From the NCBI RefSeq assembly GCF_001314325.1, contig NZ_CP009429.1, positions 4,960,501 to 5,024,500 on the forward strand: 64,000 nucleotides of DNA. Direction: 5' to 3'. The notes below the pieces were generated by a model, which made no database searches, was not told the origin of the DNA, and saw only the letters and a program-made list of their open reading frames with translations. The position numbers were made by a program, and so were the translations under genes. The DNA is from Sphingopyxis macrogoltabida (lineage in GTDB: Bacteria; Pseudomonadota; Alphaproteobacteria; Sphingomonadales; Sphingomonadaceae). Each line of letters begins with the position of its first letter. Position 1 is the stretch's first letter. Positions 1 to 7,282 of this stretch are shown here, one piece after another.

Positions 1-387
1 CCAGCCGACGATCGATTCGCCGGCGCGGTGGACGGCATCGCGGTCGCCGCAAACCAGATAATGCCAGTCGGGCAAGGGCTCGCCTTCGGCGCGCAGGCGA
101 TAGGCGCAGGTCTGCGGCAGCCATTCGATGCCGTCGACCTTGGCCTTGGTCAGCGTCAGGCAATCGGGGACGTGGCGGCGGCGATGCTTGTAATCGCCGC
201 AGCGCGCGGTCTGGAGATCGAGCAGCCGGCACGCGACGTTGGTCGGATAGATGCGGCCGGTGTCTTCATCCTCCAGCTTGTGCAGGCAGCATTTGCCGCA
301 GCCGTCGCACAGCGCCTCCCACTGGCCGGCGTCGAGGCTGGCGAGCGGCGCTTCCCAGAAGGGGGGCTGCGATGTCGCCCCCGCCAT
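1..387 (-). CDS. YcgN/YkgJ-type cysteine-cluster protein (UPF0260), 3' end cut off by window edge
   Basis: Reading leftwards from the ATG at 387 gives 129 codons open to the window edge, so the C-terminus is missing. Residues 28-34 carry CDGCGKCC, followed by further spaced cysteines (YPTNVACRLL, TARCGDY, VPDCL, QTCAYRL, LVCGDRD). This is the pattern of the UPF0260/YcgN family, small soluble proteins thought to bind zinc or an iron-sulfur cluster through these cysteines; no reaction is established. It starts 2 bases after the stop of the SCO gene on the same strand, so the two are probably one transcript, which fits a metal-handling theme. Confidence 0.85.
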   Translation of the reverse strand, partial: MAGATSQPPFWEAPLASLDAGQWEALCDGCGKCCLHKLEDEDTGRIYPTNVACRLLDLQTARCGDYKHRRRHVPDCLTLTKAKVDGIEWLPQTCAYRLRAEGEPLPDWHYLVCGDRDAVHRAGESIVGW

Positions 388-389
388 GG

Positions 390-1037
390 TCACTTGACCC
401 ACTTCGCCAGCTCGGCGGCGACCTTGTCGGGCGCGCCTTCGTCGGGATCGGTCGACGGGTCGTCGAGCGGCACGAGCGCCAGCGGCTTGCCGTCGGGGTC
501 CATCAGGAAGGCCAGCTGGCTGTGCGCCATCAGATAGCGGTCGGGGGCCGATCCTTCGACCTTGTGATAGGTGACGACATAGGCCTTTGCCACTGCCGCG
601 ATCTGTTCGGGCGTGCCGGTCAGTCCGAGCAGGCGCGGGTGATAGCGTGCCACGAAGGGCTTCAGCGCTTCGGGCGTGTCGCGCGCCGGATCGACGGTGA
701 TGAAGAGCGGCGCGACCTTGGCGCCGCGCGCGGCATCGGCCTTTTCGAATTGCGACAGGCCGCGCATCAGCTTTTGCAGATCGACCGGGCAAATGTCGGG
801 GCAGAAGCTGTAGCCGAAATAGACGAGACGATATTTTCCGGCGAAATCGCTGTCCTTGACCGTCTTGCCATTCTGGTCGGTCAGCGTGAACGGGCCGCCG
901 ATCCGCGCCCCTTCGAGCGGCGGCTTCGCGGCGGGCGGCGACGCGGCGGGACCGCCGCATCCGGCAAGCGCCGCGGTAAAGAACAGCAGCAGGCTTGAAC
1001 GGACAAGCTTTTGTCCCATAATTGCGATATTCATCAT
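390..1037 (-). CDS. SCO1/SenC family lipoprotein, copper delivery to cytochrome oxidase
   Basis: 215 aa. The N-terminus is a lipoprotein signal with lipobox LAGC (lipidated Cys at residue 27), so the mature protein is anchored in the periplasm. The thioredoxin-like fold carries the SCO metal motif FCPDIC (Cys79, Cys83) and the distal copper ligand in LMAHSQ (His172), all three Cu ligands present. SCO proteins deliver copper to, or reduce, the CuA centre of haem-copper oxidases. Two ATG codons lie at 1037 and 1034; a later ATG at 1019 (residue 7) would still leave a functional signal, so the start is uncertain by six residues. It is divergent from the ankyrin gene and followed within 2 bases by the cysteine-cluster gene. 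Confidence 0.93.
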   Translation of the reverse strand: MMNIAIMGQKLVRSSLLLFFTAALAGCGGPAASPPAAKPPLEGARIGGPFTLTDQNGKTVKDSDFAGKYRLVYFGYSFCPDICPVDLQKLMRGLSQFEKADAARGAKVAPLFITVDPARDTPEALKPFVARYHPRLLGLTGTPEQIAAVAKAYVVTYHKVEGSAPDRYLMAHSQLAFLMDPDGKPLALVPLDDPSTDPDEGAPDKVAAELAKWVK

Positions 1038-1118
1038 GCGGCCAGCCTTGGTCGGCTAGCCGCCGAAAATCAACCTTTGCGTCGCATCGCGGCGCACACC
1101 GCCAGGGGTCGCCCGAAT

Positions 1119-1742
1119 ATGTTCCGACGCGTGAAATTCCGTTTCATCGCACCCTTGCTCGCCGTGGCCATCGGCGCCGGGGCGTTTACCGCGTCGCCGG
1201 CGCTCGCGCAGTTCCGCGGCGGCTTTGCGTTCCTGCAGGCGGTCGAGAACCGCGACGGCACCAAGGCGACCGACGCGCTGAAGGACGACGCGACGCTCGT
1301 CAACACCCGCCACCCCGACCGCGGCGAGACCGCGCTGGCGATCGTCACCAAACGCCGCGATACGAGCTGGCTGCGCTTCCTGATCAGCAAGGGCGCCGAT
1401 CCTTCGATCGCCGACCGGCAGGGGGTGACGCCGCTGATGCACGCCGCGCTGCTCAATTATGTCGATGGCGCGCAGGAATTGCTCGATGACAAGGCGCCGG
1501 TCGACCAGGTCAACCGCCGCGGCGAAACCGCGCTGATCCTTGCCGTGCAGGCAAAAAATGCGGCGATGGTCCGCCTGCTCGTCAAAAACGGTGCCAACGC
1601 CGACAAGGCCGACCATATCGCCGGCATGTCGGCGCGCGACTATGCCAAGCGCGACGACCGGACCGGGCAATTGCTGGCCCTGATCGACTCGAAGCCCGAT
1701 GGAGTGCCGCGTGACAATAGCGCGGTGTTCGGACCGAAATGA
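1119..1742 (+). CDS. Secreted ankyrin-repeat protein
   Basis: 207 aa from the ATG at 1119. A longer in-frame reading starts at 1011 but would put 36 low-quality residues before a clear signal peptide, and AGGGG lies about 11 bases before 1119. The signal ends near ASPALA-Q (residue 29). The rest is three to four ankyrin repeats, recognised by units such as GETALAIV, GVTPLMHAALLNY, GETALILAVQAKN and AMVRLLVKNGA. Ankyrin proteins mediate protein contacts; the partner is unknown. The export signal suggests action in the periplasm. The gene is monocistronic as far as I can see, ending 57 bases before ribB, with an inverted repeat in between. Confidence 0.85.
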   Translation: MFRRVKFRFIAPLLAVAIGAGAFTASPALAQFRGGFAFLQAVENRDGTKATDALKDDATLVNTRHPDRGETALAIVTKRRDTSWLRFLISKGADPSIADRQGVTPLMHAALLNYVDGAQELLDDKAPVDQVNRRGETALILAVQAKNAAMVRLLVKNGANADKADHIAGMSARDYAKRDDRTGQLLALIDSKPDGVPRDNSAVFGPK

Positions 1743-1750
1743 TAGGGCCA

Positions 1751-1777
1751 ATGTGATTGCTTGATTGACAATCACAT
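1751..1777. promoter_or_regulatory. Perfect inverted repeat upstream of the HTH-RibB gene, operator candidate
   Basis: ATGTGATTG at 1751-1759 is followed after 9 bases by its exact reverse complement CAATCACAT at 1769-1777. It sits 22 bases before the ATG of ribB, whose product begins with a helix-turn-helix domain. No T-run follows, so it is not a standard terminator. The 16-base gap between TGTGA and TCACA does not fit a CRP/FNR site (6-base gap). Operator function is inference. Confidence 0.5.
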
Positions 1778-1799
1778 TTCAGTGTGAGACACCCTCGGC

Positions 1800-3077
1800 A
1801 TGTCTACACAGCTCATCGACCGCATTCGCGGCATCGTCGACGACGGGACCATGTCCCGTTCGGGTCTTGCGCGCGCCGCCGGCCTGCACGCCAACAGCCT
1901 GCGCGACCTCGATTCGCCCGGCTGGAACCCGACGGCCGAGACGCTGCGCAAGCTCGAAAACTGGCTCGCGAACGGCAGCGACCTGTCGCCGATGGCCAGT
2001 CCCGAGGAAATCATTGCCGAGGCGCGCAACGGCCGCATGTTCATCCTCGTCGACGACGAGGATCGCGAGAATGAGGGCGATCTGGTCATCCCGGCGCAGA
2101 TGGCGACCCCCGATGCGGTTAATTTCATGGCGACGCACGGCCGCGGGCTGATCTGCCTGACCCTGACCAGGGCACGCGTCGACCTGCTCGGGCTCGAGCT
2201 GATGAGCCGCGCCAACGGCACGCGCCACGAAACCGCGTTCACCACCTCGATCGAGGCGCGCGAGGGCGTCACCACCGGCATTTCGGCCGCCGACCGCGCC
2301 CGCACCGTCTCGGTCGCGATCGACGGCGCCAAGGGCCGCGACGATATCGTCACCCCCGGCCATGTCTTTCCGCTGATCGCCCGCGACGGCGGCGTGCTCG
2401 TCCGCGCCGGCCATACCGAGGCGTCGGTCGACATCGCGCGCCTCGCCGGGCTCAACCCGTCGGGCGTGATCTGCGAGATCATGAACGACGACGGCTCGAT
2501 GGCGCGGCTCGACGACCTCATCCCCTTCGCGCGGCGCCACGGGCTGAAGATCGGGACGATCGCCGACCTGATCGCCTATCGCCACCGCAACGACCGGCTG
2601 GTCGAATGCGTCGCCGACGAACCGTTCGAATCGGATTATGGCGGCGACTGGCGGCTCAAATCCTATCGCAACAAGATCGACGGCAGCATCAACATGGTAC
2701 TCCAGAAGGGCGCCGTCGATCCCGACGGCGTGACGCTGGTGCGCATGCATCCGGTGTCGCTGCTCGACGATCTGATGGGCCGCCCCGGCGCACGCAAGCG
2801 CCGCCTGCAACGCTCGATGGACGCGATCGGCGAAGCCGGATCGGGGGTCATCGTCCTCCTGATGCGCCCGCTGCCCGGGTCGGCCGAGGCCGAAGCGACA
2901 CCGCCGCCGAGCGGCGGCATGGACCTCAGGACCTATGGTATCGGCGCCCAGATTCTCGCCGACCTTGGCGTCCATGCGATGGAACTGCTCACCCCCTCGC
3001 ACAACAATCTCGTCGGCCTCGAAGGCTATGGCCTGTCGGTCGTCGGCGAACGCTCGATCCCCGGGGAGGCCGCATAA
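1800..3077 (+). CDS. ribB: HTH-fused 3,4-dihydroxy-2-butanone 4-phosphate synthase with degenerate GTP cyclohydrolase II domain (RibBX type)
   Basis: 425 aa in three parts. Residues 1-60 look like a Cro/C1-type helix-turn-helix ([12 protein letters not shown], then a recognition-like helix and LRKLENWL). Residues 65-262 are DHBP synthase, which makes the four-carbon unit of riboflavin from ribulose 5-phosphate: acidic loop [10 protein letters not shown] at 85-94, and [10 protein letters not shown] at 202-211. Residues 265-425 align with GTP cyclohydrolase II but the zinc cysteine triad is absent (the only Cys there is C270, outside that motif), so this half should not open GTP. That matches the RibBX pattern known from other alphaproteobacteria. 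Its stop overlaps the ribH start (TAATG). A true RibA should exist elsewhere. Confidence 0.92.
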   Translation: MSTQLIDRIRGIVDDGTMSRSGLARAAGLHANSLRDLDSPGWNPTAETLRKLENWLANGSDLSPMASPEEIIAEARNGRMFILVDDEDRENEGDLVIPAQMATPDAVNFMATHGRGLICLTLTRARVDLLGLELMSRANGTRHETAFTTSIEAREGVTTGISAADRARTVSVAIDGAKGRDDIVTPGHVFPLIARDGGVLVRAGHTEASVDIARLAGLNPSGVICEIMNDDGSMARLDDLIPFARRHGLKIGTIADLIAYRHRNDRLVECVADEPFESDYGGDWRLKSYRNKIDGSINMVLQKGAVDPDGVTLVRMHPVSLLDDLMGRPGARKRRLQRSMDAIGEAGSGVIVLLMRPLPGSAEAEATPPPSGGMDLRTYGIGAQILADLGVHAMELLTPSHNNLVGLEGYGLSVVGERSIPGEAA

Positions 3078-3502
3078 TGGCGCATGTGCTGATCGTCGAA
3101 GCCCGCTTTTACAGCCACCTCAACGACATGCTGATCGATGGCGTGAAGAGCGCGCTCGAGGCCGAAGGACATAGCCACGAGACGGTGACCGTCCCCGGCG
3201 CGCTCGAAGTGCCGGCCGCGATCTCGCTCGCCGCCGACAGCGGCCGCTACGATGCCTATGTCGCATTGGGCGTCGTGATCCGCGGCGAAACCTATCATTT
3301 CGAGGTGGTCTCGAACGAAAGCGCGCGCGGCATCATGGCGCTGACCCTCGACGGCCTCGCGATCGGCAACGGCATCCTCACCGTCGAAAATGAAGAACAG
3401 GCGCTTGCGCGCGCCGACAAGACGCGCAAGGATAAGGGCGGCGAAGCGGCGAAGGCTGCGCTCGCGATGCTGGCCCTGAAGGAACAATTCGGCATTGGCT
3501 GA
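3077..3502 (+). CDS. ribH: 6,7-dimethyl-8-ribityllumazine synthase
   Basis: 141 aa. It condenses the DHBP made by RibB with the pyrimidine intermediate to form lumazine, the penultimate step of riboflavin synthesis. Visible landmarks are the substrate loop [11 protein letters not shown] (39-49) and [14 protein letters not shown] with the catalytic His at 74. Length is typical. The start is taken at 3077 because it overlaps the ribB stop as TAATG and gives the expected N-terminus [12 protein letters not shown]; an upstream open frame from 2606 only shadows ribB. Confidence 0.96.
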   Translation: MAHVLIVEARFYSHLNDMLIDGVKSALEAEGHSHETVTVPGALEVPAAISLAADSGRYDAYVALGVVIRGETYHFEVVSNESARGIMALTLDGLAIGNGILTVENEEQALARADKTRKDKGGEAAKAALAMLALKEQFGIG

Positions 3503-4124
3503 TCGACTGCCCCCCAGCCGCTATTCCGTCGTCGAGCGCGGCGGGCGGCTGGTGGTCATCGACCGGGAGACGGGACAGACCCCGCTCAGCGCCGCCGAGC
3601 GCATGGATATATACGACCGCAAGATGGGCATCGAGCCGATGCGGCCCGTCGCGCGCGAACCTGCCCCCGAAGCGGCGCCCGCCGCAAAAACCCCGCCGAC
3701 CCGTACGCCGCCGCCGACCGCGCGCGCCGGCAACCGGATGGAGGCCGCTGTCGCGGCGATGAACCGCAAGCAACCGTGGCAGGACAAGCCCAAAGCCGCC
3801 GCCGCTCCACCGCCGGCCCGGATTCCGGCGCGTTCGCCCTCCTCTACCGCCGCCGCCGCTGGCGGCCGCAAGACCATCGTCACCGGCAAGTGGTGGGATG
3901 CGAAGGGCCCGCGCACGATCGAGCTCGGCAAAAAGGGCCAGCAAGCGCTGACCGGCGGCTTCGTAACGATAGCGGTCGTCTTCATCATCGCGTCGGTCAT
4001 CGCGCTGTTCAACGCGCCGGTGATTTTCTTCGTCGGGGCCTTCCTGCTGTTCCGCTTCGGCGGCAATATCCTCGGTCCCATCGGCGCGGGGATTGTCGAC
4101 AAGGCGCTCGCCGAAAAGGGGTAA
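3495..4124 (+). CDS. Hypothetical membrane protein downstream of ribH
   Basis: 209 aa from a TTG at 3495 that overlaps the last 8 bases of ribH. I do not recognise a family. Residues 1-50 are a compact polar domain ([18 protein letters not shown], then DIYDRKMG), residues 50-125 are a proline/alanine-rich low-complexity stretch, and the C-terminus has two adjacent hydrophobic segments (about 152-173 and 175-195). The tail therefore probably sits in the inner membrane with the long N-terminus cytoplasmic. Overlap with ribH suggests translational coupling, but nothing links it to riboflavin chemically. No better start is visible. Confidence 0.65.
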   Translation: MADRLPPSRYSVVERGGRLVVIDRETGQTPLSAAERMDIYDRKMGIEPMRPVAREPAPEAAPAAKTPPTRTPPPTARAGNRMEAAVAAMNRKQPWQDKPKAAAAPPPARIPARSPSSTAAAAGGRKTIVTGKWWDAKGPRTIELGKKGQQALTGGFVTIAVVFIIASVIALFNAPVIFFVGAFLLFRFGGNILGPIGAGIVDKALAEKG

Positions 4125-4158
4125 AAAAGGCGCCGCCCCTTGCGGGAACGGCGCCTTT
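4123..4158. terminator. Bidirectional rho-independent terminator
   Basis: GGCGCCG (4129-4135) pairs with CGGCGCC (4149-4155) around a 13-base loop. Six A precede it and TTT follows. It lies between convergent genes; the six A give TTTTTT on the minus strand, so it best serves the reductase transcript, whose stop is at 4166. Confidence 0.75.
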
Positions 4159-4165
4159 CGGACCC

Positions 4166-5251
4166 TCAGGCCGCGACCAGCGCGGGATAGTCGGTGTATC
4201 CTTCCGCGCCTGGCGAATACCAGGTCTGCGGATTGTCGGCGGCCCATTCGGCGCCGGCGCGGATGCGTTCAACGAGGTCGGGGTTGCCGATGAACGGGCG
4301 GCCGAAGGCGATGGCGTCGGCCAAACCGTCCGCCAGCGCTTGCTCGGCGAGCGCGACGTTATAGTCGCTGTTGAGGATCAGCGGTCCCTTGAAGGCCTGC
4401 CGGATCGCCGGCGACTGCTTCGGCACATCCGTCTTGCCAAAGGTCCCGTCAGGGCCCGGCTCGCGCAGTTCGAGAAAGGCGATGCCGAGCGCATCGAGCG
4501 CCGCGGCGGCGGCCGGGAACAGCGTTTCGGGCGCGCTGTCGTCGACGCCCTGCGTTTCGCCGTTGGGCGACAGGCGCACCGCAACACGGTCCTTGCCCCA
4601 GACGCCGATCAGCGCCTCGGTCACTTCGCGCAGCAACCGGATGCGGTTCTCGACCGGGCCGCCATAATCGTCGTCGCGCAAATTGCTGCCGTCGCGCAGG
4701 AACTGGTCGATCAGATAGCCGTTCGCGCCGTGGAGCTGGACCCCGTCGAAACCGGCGCGCTTCGCATTTTCGGCCGCCTTGACATAATCGCCGATCAGCC
4801 GCGGAATCTCGTCGAGGCGCAGCGGGCGCGCCTCCTCGAGGTCGCGGCGCCCGACCGGCGTGTGCGCGCGGCCGGTGCCCGTCGTCGCCGAGGCCGAGAC
4901 CGGCTGCTTGCCGTCGTTGAACACCGAATGGACGAGCCGCCCCATGTGCCAGAGCTGCGCGACGATGCGCCCGCCCGCCGCGTGCACCGCCTCGGTCACC
5001 GGCTCCCAGCCCTCAACCTGCGCGTCGGTCCAGAGGCCGGGCGCGCTCGGCCAGCCGAGACCCTCCTGCGAAATCCCCGTCGCTTCCGAAATGATCAGCC
5101 CCGCCGAGGCGCGCTGGCGGTAATAATCGCGCGCCAGTTCGTTGGGGACGAAACCCGGCCCGGCCCGGCCACGCGTCAACGGCGCCATGATGATGCGGTT
5201 CGGCGCCGCGATGGCGCCCAGCGAAATCGGATCGAACAGCGATGCGGTCAT
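4166..5251 (-). CDS. NADH:flavin oxidoreductase, old yellow enzyme family (NemA-like alkene reductase)
   Basis: 361 aa, a TIM-barrel FMN enzyme that reduces activated C=C bonds (enones, maleimides, nitro compounds) with NAD(P)H. The start at 5251 is fixed by GGAGGAAAT directly before the ATG. Landmarks: N-terminal NRIIMAPLTRGRA, QLWHMGRL, the substrate-anchoring His/Asn pair in QLHGANGYLIDQF, the Arg-containing phosphate/FMN region, and FGRPFIGNPDL near the C-terminus. All fit the NemA/XenB class. It stands alone, converging on the hypothetical gene across a bidirectional terminator. Physiological substrate is unknown. Confidence 0.93.
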   Translation of the reverse strand: MTASLFDPISLGAIAAPNRIIMAPLTRGRAGPGFVPNELARDYYRQRASAGLIISEATGISQEGLGWPSAPGLWTDAQVEGWEPVTEAVHAAGGRIVAQLWHMGRLVHSVFNDGKQPVSASATTGTGRAHTPVGRRDLEEARPLRLDEIPRLIGDYVKAAENAKRAGFDGVQLHGANGYLIDQFLRDGSNLRDDDYGGPVENRIRLLREVTEALIGVWGKDRVAVRLSPNGETQGVDDSAPETLFPAAAAALDALGIAFLELREPGPDGTFGKTDVPKQSPAIRQAFKGPLILNSDYNVALAEQALADGLADAIAFGRPFIGNPDLVERIRAGAEWAADNPQTWYSPGAEGYTDYPALVAA

Positions 5252-5363
5252 ATTTCCTCCATCTGTCACTTTCCCCGCGACGGCCCGCCGGGCTGCCGCT
5301 ATGCGCCCGAAGCTATGGACGCCCGGGCGCCAAGGCAATGGTGGGTAGCAAAAGAAAATCTAA

Positions 5364-6275
5364 ATGACAGCGAAGATCGAAGGCATCGATGGCGCGGACG
5401 GCGCGCCGCTGCGTGCAGGCCGCTGGGGTTTCGCGGCGCTGTTATTCGGCAACATTGCGCTGTCGCTGGGCGCGATGCTCGTACGGCTCGCCGATACCGG
5501 CCCCGTCGCCTCGGCCTTCTGGCGCCTGCTCCTGGCGCTGCCCCTGCTGGCGCTGTTTGCATGGCGCGAAGCGGGCGGACGGGTGCCGCCGCGCGGCGCG
5601 GTGATCGTTGCAGCAGGCGCAGGGGTATTCTTCGCGCTCGACCTCGCCGCCTGGCACGTCGGAATAGTCCAGACCAAGGTCGCGAACGCAACGCTGTTCG
5701 GCAACAGCGCCAGCCTGTTCCTCATTCTGTGGAGCATTTTCCTGACGCGTAGCCTGCCGCGCGGCTGGCAGGCGCTTGCCATCCTGCTCGCCTTTGCAGG
5801 CTCGGCGCTGCTGATGGGGCAAAGCTATGAACTGTCGCCCGACTATCTGGTCGGCGACCTGCTCAGCCTGCTCGCCGGGGTGCTCTATACCGTCTATGTC
5901 ATCCTGATGCAGCGCGTGCGCGGTACGCTCGCGCCGTGGACCGCGCTCGGCATCTCCTCCTTCTTCAGCGCCCCCATCCTGCTCGGCGTCGCGCTTGCCC
6001 TCGGCGAATCGGTCATGCCGCATAACTGGACGCCGCTGATTCTGCTCGCGCTGACCAGCCAGGTCATCGGGCAGGGGCTGATCATCTGGTCGCTGCCGCG
6101 CTTCTCGCCGCTCGTGCTCGGGCTGACCCTGCTCGTCCAGCCGGCGTTCGCCGCTTTCGCGGGCTGGTGGGCCTTCGGAGAAACCCTCGGCCCGATCGAC
6201 CTTTTCGGCGGGATGATGGTCGGGGCGGCGCTGGTATTGATCCGGTTGCCGAGCCGCACCGCGCAGCCTATCTGA
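5364..6275 (+). CDS. EamA/DMT-family transporter
   Basis: 303 aa with about ten hydrophobic helices arranged as two EamA halves (about residues 20-150 and 160-300). The first half contains GNIALSLGAMLVRLAD and SAFWRLLLALPLL, the second WTALGISSFFSAPILL and the closing helix FGGMMVGAALVLI. Members export metabolites such as amino acids or nucleobases; the substrate cannot be read from sequence. The stop overlaps the next start as TGATG, so it is translationally coupled to COQ9, probably by compaction rather than function. Confidence 0.9.
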   Translation: MTAKIEGIDGADGAPLRAGRWGFAALLFGNIALSLGAMLVRLADTGPVASAFWRLLLALPLLALFAWREAGGRVPPRGAVIVAAGAGVFFALDLAAWHVGIVQTKVANATLFGNSASLFLILWSIFLTRSLPRGWQALAILLAFAGSALLMGQSYELSPDYLVGDLLSLLAGVLYTVYVILMQRVRGTLAPWTALGISSFFSAPILLGVALALGESVMPHNWTPLILLALTSQVIGQGLIIWSLPRFSPLVLGLTLLVQPAFAAFAGWWAFGETLGPIDLFGGMMVGAALVLIRLPSRTAQPI

Positions 6276-6946
6276 TGGCTATGGCTTCCATCCTGCCCGC
6301 CGATCCCACCCTCGACGAGATTCGCGCTGCGCTCGCGCCGCTGATTGCCGGGAATGCCGCGTTCGACGGTTTCGGCGACGCCGCGCTCGTCGGAGCCGCC
6401 GCGCGGGCCGGCGTCGATCCCGACGTCGCACGGCTCGCCTTTCCCGGCGGCGGCCGCGATATGGTCGACGCATGGTTCGCCGACATCGATGCGCGCATGG
6501 CGGCGAAATGGCCGGCGGAGAAGCTGGCGACGCTGAAGATTCGCGAACGTATCACGACGCTCGTCGAAACGCGCATCGACCTGTTGTCGCCCGATCGCGA
6601 ATCGCTGCGCCGCGCGCTGGCGCTCCTCGCGCTGCCGGGCAATGCGCCGCACGCCGCAAAGCTCGGCTGGCGCGCCGCCGACCTGATGTGGCGCCTCGCG
6701 GGCGATACCGCGACCGACTATAATCACTACAGCAAGCGCGCGATCCTGGGCGCCGTCTACGCCTCGACGATGGCGGTGTTCCTCAATGACGACAGCGACG
6801 GTTTCGCCGATACCCGCGCCTTCCTTGCGCGGCGGATCGACGCGGTGATGCGCTTCGAGGGCTGGAAACACCGCCGCGCCGCGAACCGCATTGCCCGACC
6901 CAGCCTCGCCCGCTTCGTCGGCCGCCTCCGCTACCCGGGGCGCTGA
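6275..6946 (+). CDS. COQ9 family ubiquinone biosynthesis protein
   Basis: 223 aa from 6275 (a second ATG lies at 6281). COQ9 is a lipid-binding helical protein that presents the quinone precursor to the hydroxylase COQ7 in ubiquinone synthesis. The TetR-like N-terminal helices, the central IRERITTLVETRIDLL and the C-terminal YNHYSKRAILGAVYASTMAVFLND stretch are the conserved COQ9 blocks. The last of these includes the Trp/Tyr-rich membrane-contact helix preceded by DLMWRLAGD. Length is typical of alphaproteobacterial members. Confidence 0.92.
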   Translation: MAMASILPADPTLDEIRAALAPLIAGNAAFDGFGDAALVGAAARAGVDPDVARLAFPGGGRDMVDAWFADIDARMAAKWPAEKLATLKIRERITTLVETRIDLLSPDRESLRRALALLALPGNAPHAAKLGWRAADLMWRLAGDTATDYNHYSKRAILGAVYASTMAVFLNDDSDGFADTRAFLARRIDAVMRFEGWKHRRAANRIARPSLARFVGRLRYPGR

Positions 6947-6974
6947 TCGGCTCCCGATAAAGAACTGGCGTCAA

Positions 6975-6995
6975 GCGATTGTTATTGATAATCGC
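6975..6995. promoter_or_regulatory. Fur/Irr-like operator upstream of feoA
   Basis: GCGATT (6975-6980) and AATCGC (6990-6995) flank an AT-rich core reading gttattgat, giving a 21-base element 5 bases before the feoA ATG. Its arrangement resembles Fur boxes (paired GATAAT-like hexamers), and the gene it fronts imports ferrous iron. Repression by an iron regulator is inference. Confidence 0.55.
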
Positions 6996-7000
6996 TCGCA

Positions 7001-7282
7001 ATGACTGCTGCACTTGAACATTTGCTGGACCGGGCGCCGCTGGGCGTCGCGGTGCGGATCGCGCGTATCGACTGGAATGCCATGTCCGCCGACGAGGGGC
7101 GCCGCCTGCGCGAATTCGGTCTGATGGAAGGGGTCGAAATCACCCCCCTGCACCGCGGCAGCATCTTTTCGCGCGACCCGCTCGCGCTCGCGGTCGGGCG
7201 GATGCGCGTCATCATTCGCGCGCGGCAGGCAGCGATGATCACCGTCGAAGCGGCCGCCGGGGACGAAAGGCGAAGCGCATGA
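7001..7282 (+). CDS. feoA: FeoA, ferrous iron uptake accessory protein
   Basis: 93 aa with an SH3-like core: RIARIDWNAMSADEGRRLREFGLMEGVEI followed by DPLALAVGRMRVIIRARQA, the standard FeoA beta-barrel with its G-x-M-x-G turn. FeoA is a small cytoplasmic partner of the FeoB transporter. The stop overlaps the feoB start as ATGA. No good Shine-Dalgarno precedes the ATG because the Fur-like palindrome occupies that space, so translation may start on a very short leader. Confidence 0.93.
   Translation: MTAALEHLLDRAPLGVAVRIARIDWNAMSADEGRRLREFGLMEGVEITPLHRGSIFSRDPLALAVGRMRVIIRARQAAMITVEAAAGDERRSA

Noticed and set aside
1752..1776. CRP/FNR-type site from TGTGA and TCACA
   Set aside because: The spacing is 16 bases rather than 6.
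1751..1777. Rho-independent terminator of the ankyrin gene
   Set aside because: Weak AT-rich stem and no T-run after it.
1743..1799. FMN riboswitch before ribB
   Set aside because: The gap is only 57 bases, far too short for the RFN element, and no conserved RFN boxes are visible.
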